From the NCBI GenBank assembly GCA_029941485.1, contig JAPYOZ010000025.1, forward strand, positions 1 to 15,246: a DNA stretch of 15,246 nucleotides, given 5' to 3'. Source of the stretch: Gammaproteobacteria bacterium. Its GTDB lineage: Bacteria > Pseudomonadota > Gammaproteobacteria > PS1 > Pseudothioglobaceae. The translations under genes and the position numbers were made by a program. Under the pieces are notes generated by a model. It was not told the DNA's origin, searched no databases, and worked only from the letters and a program-made list of their open reading frames with translations. How positions within the stretch are numbered: position 1 is the stretch's first letter; every line of letters begins with the position of its first letter. This document shows positions 7,390-12,947 of the stretch, piece by piece.

Positions 7390-8327
7390 TTTTCTACTTT
7401 CAGTGTGCTGCGTTGCGCGATTCTTAAAATTGCGCTTCTTGAGCGTTTATTGGTTTGTACTTCCTCTTTACTGGCGAATTTTTTGCCCAGATCCTTAAAT
7501 ACAGTTTCTTTGATTTCACTGTCCATAATTGGCAGTCCTTTTGGTGCTTGCTTTTGTCTGGAATATTTTTGAATAAATTGTTTGACAATTCGATCTTCAA
7601 TCGAATGAAAACTAATGACAACAAGCCTGCCACCGGCTGCTAAGAGCTCGATGGCCTGTTCCAAAGTTTCTGAGAGTTGTCTTAACTCTTGATTAATAAA
7701 AATCCGTATCGCTTGAAATGAGCGAGTAGCAGGATGCTTATTTTTTTGCACTTTAATCACAGAGGCAATAATGTTGGCCAGTTGCAAAGTTGTATCAATG
7801 CTTTTATCTTGTTGATATCTTTTAATGGCACTAGCAATTCTTCTACTTTTTCTTTCTTCACCGTATTGATACAAGACATCGGCGATTTCCGTTTCATCAG
7901 CCGTTGATAGCCATTGTGCTGCACTCAGACCTTGAGTTTGATCCATGCGCATGTCTAAAGGGCCATCTTGGTTAAAGCTAAAACCTCGTTGAGCATTGTC
8001 CAGTTGTGGCGATGAAACACCTAAATCCATTAAAATCCCATCAATTTTCCCTGTCAGTCCGCGCTTGTCTAGCAGTGTTAACATATTGGAAAAAGCACTG
8101 TGAATAACTTCCAGTTGGTCGCCGTTGAAATTTTCTTTAGCGTAATGAACAGCACTAATGTCTCGATCAAAAGCAATTACTTTGCCAGAACCACTTAATT
8201 GATTCAAAATTCCACGTGTGTGCCCACCACGACCAAAAGTTGCATCAATGTAAATACCGTTATTTTTTATATTCAACCCTTTGATTGATTCATCGAACAT
8301 CACTGATTGATGTTGATTGCTCGTCAT
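7383..8327 (-). CDS. rsmH: 16S rRNA m4C1402 methyltransferase RsmH (MraW)
   Basis: SAM-dependent enzyme that methylates N4 of C1402 in the decoding centre of 16S rRNA. The length (314 aa) is the family's usual size (E. coli 313). Hallmarks in order: SAM-binding DATFGRGGHTRGIL (28-41), FDRD (53-56), DGILMDLGVSSPQLD (96-110), RGFSF...DGPLDMRM (114-128), HPATRSFQAIRIFINQEL (198-215), VISFHSIEDRIVK (237-249) and the terminal RSRSAILRIA (295-304). The start overlaps the mraZ stop by 4 bases (ATGA) and the stop overlaps ftsL, so the four dcw genes are probably one transcript. Confidence 0.97.
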   Translation of the reverse strand: MTSNQHQSVMFDESIKGLNIKNNGIYIDATFGRGGHTRGILNQLSGSGKVIAFDRDISAVHYAKENFNGDQLEVIHSAFSNMLTLLDKRGLTGKIDGILMDLGVSSPQLDNAQRGFSFNQDGPLDMRMDQTQGLSAAQWLSTADETEIADVLYQYGEERKSRRIASAIKRYQQDKSIDTTLQLANIIASVIKVQKNKHPATRSFQAIRIFINQELRQLSETLEQAIELLAAGGRLVVISFHSIEDRIVKQFIQKYSRQKQAPKGLPIMDSEIKETVFKDLGKKFASKEEVQTNKRSRSAILRIAQRSTLKVEKC

Positions 8328-8776
8328 AACGACAGCTGGGCAATCTCTACTGGGATGGTTTCTCTTCTACTGAGTGAATCAAGACTTTCAAGTTGTTTAC
8401 TCCAAGTGTTTTCATCCCATAATTCAAAATTATGCCCTTGTCCGCTCATGATGATTTTTTTGCCTAAATTTGCGTATTCTCTTAGTGCGCCAGGAATAAG
8501 AATGCGTGATGCTTTATCAAGCTCACAATCAGTGGCATGGCCAATTAGTTTACGTTTAAGTCGTTTGGTGTGAATGTTCAGTGAAGGCAGTTCACTGACT
8601 TTTTGTTCGAGTTTTTGCCAATCTCCTAAAGGATAGAGGAGTAAGCAAGCATCGTCAGGATGGATACTAATCACCATTTTCCCGCCGCAAGTTTTATCAA
8701 TTTGCGTTTGGTGGCGCGTAGGAACTTTTAATCGCCCTTTAGCGTCAATGGTTAAATTATGTACCCCCCTAAACAT
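8324..8776 (-). CDS. mraZ: Transcriptional regulator MraZ
   Basis: Ring-forming AbrB/MazE-fold DNA-binding protein that in E. coli represses its own dcw operon. The 150 aa match the family (E. coli 152). Both DXXXR DNA-binding repeats are present: DAKGR (11-15) and DKASR (87-91). Other conserved blocks are the MFRG start, CLLLYPLGDW (44-53), LIGHATDCELD (77-87) and FELWDENTW (117-125). The start is fixed by MFRG. A run of six G lies 3 bases before the ATG and a second run of six G spans codons 3-5. The gene is preceded by a leader with a 25-codon reading frame and by an array of repeats fitting an MraZ operator, consistent with autoregulation. Confidence 0.97.
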   Translation of the reverse strand: MFRGVHNLTIDAKGRLKVPTRHQTQIDKTCGGKMVISIHPDDACLLLYPLGDWQKLEQKVSELPSLNIHTKRLKRKLIGHATDCELDKASRILIPGALREYANLGKKIIMSGQGHNFELWDENTWSKQLESLDSLSRRETIPVEIAQLSL

Positions 8777-8803
8777 ATACCCCCCAAGGCTTGATGCATT
8801 ACG

Positions 8804-8881
8804 TTATGCGACTGCAGCGTAACTTAAGGACAGAATGATTGCTGCCGCTGTGTATATAAAAGTGTGTAGTGTTGTTTCCAT
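8804..8881 (-). CDS. Putative 25-residue signal-peptide-like small protein in the mraZ leader
   Basis: A short frame, ATG at 8879-8881 to TAA at 8804-8806, not recognised as any known gene. The purine-rich AGAGGGG lies 3 bases before the ATG, a better ribosome-binding site than several large genes here have. The peptide starts METTLHTF, has a hydrophobic centre (IYTAAAIILSLSY) and ends AAVA directly before the stop. It looks like a bare signal peptide or a tiny one-helix membrane protein. The stop is 27 bases before the mraZ ATG, and the frame lies downstream of the MraZ operator, so it would be on the same mRNA. It could be a leader peptide coupling translation to mraZ, a remnant of a longer exported protein, or chance. 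Expression is unproven. Confidence 0.45.
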   Translation of the reverse strand: METTLHTFIYTAAAIILSLSYAAVA

Positions 8882-8930
8882 GTTCCCCTCTAATGGTGAT
8901 GTAAAAATATCAACTCCTCAAGTCAATAAA

Positions 8931-8970
8931 GTACATTTTATACCACTTTAGTCCACTTACAGCCACTTTT
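8931..8970 (-). promoter_or_regulatory. Predicted MraZ operator: four direct repeats at 10-bp spacing, overlapping a -10-like box
   Basis: On the minus strand AAGTGG occurs three times with exact 10-bp periodicity (8963-8968, 8953-8958, 8943-8948). A degenerate fourth unit (AAATG in register) follows at 8933-8938. MraZ is known to bind short GTGG/TGGG-containing repeats spaced one helical turn apart: TGGGN with 5-bp spacers in E. coli and AAAGTGG-type boxes in Mollicutes. A TATAAAAT sequence directly follows the third repeat (8935-8942) and could be the -10 box. A second option is TTGACT (8921-8926) with a poor -10 near 8898-8903. The array sits 155 bases upstream of mraZ with the 25-codon frame between. 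Confidence 0.75.
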
Positions 8971-9049
8971 GCTCTAAAAAAATATCGGAAATAATCGAAA
9001 TGGCTCTAAACGCCATGTAAAACAAGGGTTTTGGTTGTTGTAACGCGAT

Positions 9050-9086
9050 AAAAATACTCGTTTTAAGCCTTAAAAATAGTATTTTT
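9050..9086. repeat. 37-bp near-perfect palindrome
   Basis: The two arms are symmetric about base 9068. The outer arms AAAAATACT (9050-9058) and AGTATTTTT (9078-9086) and the inner arms TTTTAAG (9061-9067) and CTTAAAA (9069-9075) pair fully. Only two positions per arm (9059-9060 against 9076-9077) do not, so 16 of 18 pairs match. On the plus strand the right arm runs into seven T, like an AT-rich terminator, but no plus-strand gene ends upstream. A large operator or a hairpin-forming site is equally possible. Confidence 0.7.
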
Positions 9087-9147
9087 TTGTCAAAAATATC
9101 GCTTTTATTACTCTTTTATCGAATAAGGTTTGTTGGGTGCTTAAAAT

Positions 9148-9164
9148 TTTTGAAATTTTCAAAA
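9148..9164. repeat. 17-bp palindrome upstream of the TPR-sdh promoter
   Basis: TTTTGAA and TTCAAAA are separated by ATT. The site ends 20 bases before the predicted -35 of the TPR-sdh promoter, a common place for an activator or repressor site. In very AT-rich sequence a repeat of this size can arise by chance. Confidence 0.4.
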
Positions 9165-9184
9165 TGGATGTTTTTTTGAATAAG

Positions 9185-9214
9185 TTAACCGTGTAAAGCG
9201 TTATTTGATATGAT
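9185..9214 (+). promoter_or_regulatory. Predicted promoter of the TPR-sdhCAB operon
   Basis: The -35 is TTAACC (9185-9190, 4 of 6 consensus), the spacer is 18 bp and the -10 is TATGAT (9209-9214, 5 of 6). The -10 is preceded by TGA, giving an extended -10 (TGATATGAT). Transcription would begin near 9221, about 30 bases before the ATG at 9251. No other promoter-like sequence precedes sdhC, so the four genes are probably co-transcribed. Confidence 0.6.
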
Positions 9215-9250
9215 GTGCAGAATTAAAACGTGATATCGATAAAGGGGAGT

Positions 9251-9733
9251 ATGGAATATCATTTAATTCATAAAGATACCATTGGTACTGTGCTTGACAA
9301 GGCGCGTCAGTATCGTTCGTTGAATGAACCAGATTTGGCGATTAGTATTTGCATTGATGTTTTTGCGGTGGATCCTGATAATCAAGATGCTTTGGTGGTT
9401 TATATTTTGGCTTTAACAGACCAATGCTCGCATGGTGGTACCAAGGTTCAGTATCAGAAAATTACCGAGATAATTGCTCGGCTTGAGTCTGAGTTTCATC
9501 GGACTTATTACACTGGGATTTTTCTTGAACGCAAGGCCAGAGCATTACTTAAAAATCCAATGTCGCAATCTTTTGCTTATGAGGGACTAATGGAGGCCAT
9601 CACTCAATACAAAATTTCTGAAAAAATAGCGCCAAAACATTGTTCTGATCCGATTTTACGTTATAACTCTTGTTTACGCACTATTGAAAAAGAACATTTA
9701 CAACCTAGAGCGGAGTTTGATGAACTTTACTAA
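9251..9733 (+). CDS. Conserved-looking TPR-like protein of unknown function, first gene of the sdh operon
   Basis: I do not recognise this 160-aa protein as a named family. It has no signal peptide or membrane helix. Residues 9-50 (LDKARQYRSLNEPDLAISIC ... DPDNQDALVVY) read like a tetratricopeptide helix pair, and 86-147 form a second helical region ending in another TPR-like stretch (YKISEKIAPKHCSDPILRYN). It has four cysteines (34, 59, 131, 141). The ATG at 9251 is preceded by AAAGGGGAGT; the frame is also open from a GTG at 9230, which lacks a ribosome-binding site. The 3' end overlaps sdhC by 14 bases and carries the sdhC ribosome-binding site, so the two are translationally coupled. A role in assembling or regulating succinate dehydrogenase is plausible from context alone. 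Confidence 0.85.
   Translation: MEYHLIHKDTIGTVLDKARQYRSLNEPDLAISICIDVFAVDPDNQDALVVYILALTDQCSHGGTKVQYQKITEIIARLESEFHRTYYTGIFLERKARALLKNPMSQSFAYEGLMEAITQYKISEKIAPKHCSDPILRYNSCLRTIEKEHLQPRAEFDELY
9712..9722 (+). promoter_or_regulatory. Ribosome-binding site that sets the sdhC start
   Basis: GGAG followed by TTTG and ATG at 9720 lies inside the 3' end of the TPR-like gene. It decides for the ATG at 9720 over the in-frame ATG at 9684, which has no Shine-Dalgarno sequence and would add 12 hydrophilic residues. Confidence 0.7.
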
Positions 9734-10313
9734 TTCAGTTGTTGGCAAAAGATGGATGGCATTTGCCGGCATTGTGTGGTTTGCTTATGTTGTTTTTCAC
9801 ATGGTTAGTTTGTTAAATTTTCATGCAGGTAAAGAGATTTTTAATGATTTTTACACTTGGTTTAATCAATTACCCTTTTATTATTTAATGGTAGCGGTTT
9901 TGATTTTTTCTTTAGGGTTGCATGTTTTTACAGCGATATCTCGCCAGCTTGCTAATAATAAAAGTAAAGGTGTTGGCAATAAAAAACCGTATCCAAAAGA
10001 AATCCCTAGAGTTGTTGCTTGGAGTGGTGCAAGTACTTTATTGATGTTTGTTGTGTTTCATTTTGTGCAAATGCAATTACTAGATCAAACGGATTTGCAC
10101 CAACAGCTACTTAATATTTTCACTCAACCAATCATGTTGATCGTTTATGTTCTTGGCACGATTACACTGAGTACACATTTGCACCACGCGCTGAGTAACG
10201 TGCTACAAACTTTAGGTGTTTCATCCAAACAAAATAATCCATGGGTTGTTTTAATAGTGCTTATTTTGTTTTTTGGTTTTGTTTCTGTGCCAGTGAGTAT
10301 TATTTATGCTTAA
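9720..10313 (+). CDS. sdhC: Succinate dehydrogenase cytochrome b558 subunit (type B, five membrane helices)
   Basis: Membrane anchor of a type-B succinate:quinone oxidoreductase, carrying two b hemes and the quinone site. The 197-aa protein has five predicted membrane helices (about 12-32, 52-72, 99-117, 136-156, 176-195), the single-anchor topology of Bacillus and Bacteroidetes enzymes rather than the separate SdhC and SdhD of enteric bacteria. Candidate heme ligands sit one per helix: His27 (VFHMV), His68 (GLHVF), His114 (VFHFVQ) and one of His153/155/156 (STHLHHALSN), as expected for a di-heme anchor. It matches the sdhC b558 family in layout. The gene overlaps the TPR-like gene by 14 bases and sdhA by 8. 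Use as a fumarate reductase cannot be excluded. Confidence 0.92.
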   Translation: MNFTNSVVGKRWMAFAGIVWFAYVVFHMVSLLNFHAGKEIFNDFYTWFNQLPFYYLMVAVLIFSLGLHVFTAISRQLANNKSKGVGNKKPYPKEIPRVVAWSGASTLLMFVVFHFVQMQLLDQTDLHQQLLNIFTQPIMLIVYVLGTITLSTHLHHALSNVLQTLGVSSKQNNPWVVLIVLILFFGFVSVPVSIIYA

Positions 10314-12225
10314 TTCTTTTGAACCTAATGGCCCATTAGAGAGTCGTTGGAAAAAGCATTTATTTGACTTAGCACTGGTGGCACCACAAAACCGAGATAA
10401 ACATAAAATTATTGTTATCGGTACTGGACTTGCAGGTGCGTCTTTGTGTGCAACTTTGGGTGAGGCGGGCTATCGAGTAAGTTCATTTTGTTTTCAAGAC
10501 TCGCCACGTCGAGCACATTCTATTGCTGCACAGGGCGGTATCAATGCAACCAAAAATTATCAAAATGATGGCGATAGTGTTTGGCGATTGTTTTATGACA
10601 CCATTAAAGGCGGTGACTTTAGGGCAAGAGAATCCAATGTGTATCGCCTAGCTGAACTTAGTAATAATATTATTGACCAAGCGGTAGCGCAAGGTGTGCC
10701 ATTTGCACGTGAATATAGCGGCTATTTGGCTAATCGATCGTTTGGCGGTACACAGGTTTCTCGTACTTTTTACGCACGTGGGCAAACCGGACAACAGCTG
10801 CTTTTAGGTGCATATAGTGCTATGAGTCGACAAGTTGAAAGTGGGCGAGTAACACATCATTCTCGTGCTGAAATGTTGGAAATTATCACTATTGATGGAA
10901 AAGCGCGTGGCGTGGTAGTACGTGATTTGGTGAGTGGTGAGCTGACAACGCATACGGCAGATTGTGTGGTGTTGTGCACAGGTGGTTATTCGAATGCTTA
11001 TTATTTATCTACCAATGCAAAAGGTTGCAATACCTCAGCTACTTGGCGTGCTTTTAAGCAAGGTGCTTTTTTTGCCAATCCAAGTTTTACTCAGATTCAC
11101 CCAACCTGTGTTCCGCCTACCGTGGAGAACCAGTCAAAGTTGACTTTAATGAGCGAGTCTCTTAGGAACGATGGACGCATATGGGCGCCTAAAAAAATAG
11201 AGGATTGTGAGAAAAATCCAGCTGACATTAAAGAGCAAGATCGAGATTATTTTTTAGAGCGAATGTACCCTGCATTTGCTAATTTGGTACCACGTGATGT
11301 CGCATCCCGTGCAGTGAAGCATATCTGCGATGAGGGTCGTGGTGTTGGGGCGAAGATTCACGGTAAGCGTTTGGGTGTGTACCTAGATTTTACGGATGTG
11401 ATTAATAAAATAGGGTTAGCAGAGGTAGAGGAAAAATACGGTAATTTATTTGAGATGTATGAGCGCATTACCAACGAGGATCCATACACAACACCGATGA
11501 AAATTTATCCAGCGCCGCATTATTCAATGGGCGGTTTGTGGGTGGATTACAATTTAATGACCACGCTTGATGGTTTGTTTGCTGGGGGTGAGGCCAATTT
11601 TTCAGATCACGGTGCTAATCGACTTGGGGCATCGGCCCTCATGCAAGGCTTGGCAGATGGCTATTTTATCCTGCCACAGACCATTGCTAATTATTTGGCT
11701 AGAAATACCTTTGATAACATTGATGAGCATGAACAAGTTCAGCAAGCACTGGATCTCGTAAAAGATAGAATTAATAAACTCATGCACGCACCTGATGCAC
11801 AGTATTCGCCAGAACATTTTCATCAAAAATTAGGGAAAATATTATGGGATGCTTGTGGCATGTCTCGTGAGCAGGCAAGGCTTGCTCAGGCTATTGATGA
11901 AATTAAAGCGCTAGAAATAGAATTTTGGAAAAAAATTAAAGTAACGGGTGTTGATAAAGATCTTAATCAAACCCTGGAACGTGCAGGGCGCGTGGCTGAT
12001 TTTATCGAGCTTGGTATTTTAATGTGTAAAGATGCGCTAAATCGTGAAGAGTCTTGTGGCGCACATGCGCGAGTGGAGCATTTATCACCGAGCGGTGAAG
12101 CCAAGCGCAATGACGAAGAGTTTTCTTTTGTTGCGGCTTGGGAATATCAACAAGATGAGGTTAAATTGCACGAAGAACACCTGCACTTTGAATTTATTAA
12201 GCCAACAGTCAGGAATTACAAATGA
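10306..12225 (+). CDS. sdhA: Succinate dehydrogenase/fumarate reductase flavoprotein subunit
   Basis: Catalytic subunit that interconverts succinate and fumarate with covalently bound FAD on the cytoplasmic side of the membrane. It is 639 aa, the length of the Bacillus/Bacteroidetes-type flavoprotein. Features: FAD-binding GTGLAGA (39-45); His71 in RRAHSIAAQGG, the expected FAD-linkage residue; active-site HPT (265-267, in TQIHPTCVP); Arg330 in LVPRDVASR, the proton-shuttle arginine; His405 in APHYSMGGLWVD; and GLFAGGEANFSDHGANRLGA (423-442). The long insertion with KLTLMSESLRNDGRIW is typical of this subfamily. The start overlaps sdhC by 8 bases, with only a weak GTGAG upstream. The stop overlaps sdhB by 4 bases (ATGA). 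Confidence 0.97.
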   Translation: MLNSFEPNGPLESRWKKHLFDLALVAPQNRDKHKIIVIGTGLAGASLCATLGEAGYRVSSFCFQDSPRRAHSIAAQGGINATKNYQNDGDSVWRLFYDTIKGGDFRARESNVYRLAELSNNIIDQAVAQGVPFAREYSGYLANRSFGGTQVSRTFYARGQTGQQLLLGAYSAMSRQVESGRVTHHSRAEMLEIITIDGKARGVVVRDLVSGELTTHTADCVVLCTGGYSNAYYLSTNAKGCNTSATWRAFKQGAFFANPSFTQIHPTCVPPTVENQSKLTLMSESLRNDGRIWAPKKIEDCEKNPADIKEQDRDYFLERMYPAFANLVPRDVASRAVKHICDEGRGVGAKIHGKRLGVYLDFTDVINKIGLAEVEEKYGNLFEMYERITNEDPYTTPMKIYPAPHYSMGGLWVDYNLMTTLDGLFAGGEANFSDHGANRLGASALMQGLADGYFILPQTIANYLARNTFDNIDEHEQVQQALDLVKDRINKLMHAPDAQYSPEHFHQKLGKILWDACGMSREQARLAQAIDEIKALEIEFWKKIKVTGVDKDLNQTLERAGRVADFIELGILMCKDALNREESCGAHARVEHLSPSGEAKRNDEEFSFVAAWEYQQDEVKLHEEHLHFEFIKPTVRNYK

Positions 12226-12947
12226 TATTTACCTTGCACATTTGGCGTCAAAAAACCACTGATATCAGTGGTGATTTTGTCACTTATCAAGTTGATAACA
12301 TTGATGACGATACTTCATTTTTAGAAATGTTGGACCAGTTAAACGAGCAGTTAATCACCAAGGGTGAAGATTGCATTGTGTTTGATTACGATTGTCGAGA
12401 AGGTATTTGCGGCGCTTGTTCACTGGTGATTAACGGCCATCCACATGGAGAGAAATCGGCCACAACCACGTGTCAGTTGTACATGCGCGAGTATAAAAAT
12501 CAAACTGAGCTTTGGGTTGAGCCTTGGCGTGCCAGTAGTTTTCCGGTGATAAAAGATTTAACGGTTGATCGCTCATCGTTTGATCGGATCATTCAATCGG
12601 GTGGCTACGTATCCGTGCATACTGGTTTGGCGCCTGAGGCTAACAACACTCTAGTGGAAAAACACGCTTCTGACGAGGCGTTTAATGCGGCTACTTGTAT
12701 TGGTTGTGGTGCTTGTGTGGCTGTGTGTCCGAATGCGAGTGCTTCATTATTTGTTTCAGCTAAAATTTCACACTTAGCTTTATTGCCTCAAGGTGAGATT
12801 GAAAACGAGAATCGGTCAAGACGTATGATTAAAAAGATGGGTGACGAAGGATTTGGCAGTTGTTCTAATCATCGGCATTGTGAGCGTGTGTGCCCTAAAG
12901 GAATTTCGTTACAAAACATTACTCGAATGAATCGTATTCTTGGCTAG
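12222..12947 (+). CDS. sdhB: Succinate dehydrogenase/fumarate reductase iron-sulfur subunit
   Basis: Electron-transfer subunit carrying electrons from FAD to the quinone and hemes. The 241-aa protein has the plant-type [2Fe-2S] ligands Cys58, Cys63, Cys66 (DCREGICGACSLVING) and Cys84. The C-terminal domain has CIGCGACVAVCP (Cys159, 162, 165, 169) and CSNHRHCERVCPKG (Cys214, 220, 224). These fit a [4Fe-4S] cluster (159, 162, 165, 224) and a [3Fe-4S] cluster (169, 214, 220), so all three clusters are complete. AGGA lies 7 bases before the ATG, which overlaps the sdhA stop. The TAG stop overlaps the mdh stop on the other strand. Confidence 0.97.
   Translation: MIFTLHIWRQKTTDISGDFVTYQVDNIDDDTSFLEMLDQLNEQLITKGEDCIVFDYDCREGICGACSLVINGHPHGEKSATTTCQLYMREYKNQTELWVEPWRASSFPVIKDLTVDRSSFDRIIQSGGYVSVHTGLAPEANNTLVEKHASDEAFNAATCIGCGACVAVCPNASASLFVSAKISHLALLPQGEIENENRSRRMIKKMGDEGFGSCSNHRHCERVCPKGISLQNITRMNRILG

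Larger units (their letters stand above)
8777..9250. other. 474-bp divergent control region between mraZ and the TPR-sdh operon
   Basis: The largest gap between major genes. From left to right it holds the 27-base mraZ leader end, the 25-codon frame (8804-8881), the repeat array fitting an MraZ operator (8931-8970), a weak 5-bp hairpin (9000-9016), a 37-bp near-perfect palindrome (9050-9086), a smaller 17-bp palindrome (9148-9164), and the extended -10 promoter for the plus-strand operon (9185-9214). I see no tRNA or other structured RNA gene. The DNA is very AT-rich. Confidence 0.7.

Noticed and set aside
8957..9016. 19-codon minus-strand frame overlapping the MraZ operator
   Set aside because: No ribosome-binding site, no hydrophobic or charged pattern, and its coding sequence would cover the operator repeats.
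9000..9016. ATGGC / GCCAT hairpin as a terminator
   Set aside because: Only 5 bp with a 7-base loop and no following T run on either strand.
9230..9250. GTG at 9230 as start of the TPR-like gene
   Set aside because: It lacks a ribosome-binding site and would place the purine-rich AAAGGGGAG inside the coding sequence; the ATG at 9251 uses that site.
9684..9719. Upstream in-frame ATG for sdhC
   Set aside because: No Shine-Dalgarno sequence, and it adds 12 hydrophilic residues not expected before the first helix; GGAG fits the ATG at 9720.
10570..10580. Unusual Cys in the SdhA active-site segment HPTC (residue 268) as a mutation
   Set aside because: From memory, Cys after HPT also occurs in Bacteroidetes-type flavoproteins of this subfamily; the catalytic His, Arg and FAD-linkage His are all present. 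The base range marks the upstream FAD region only approximately.
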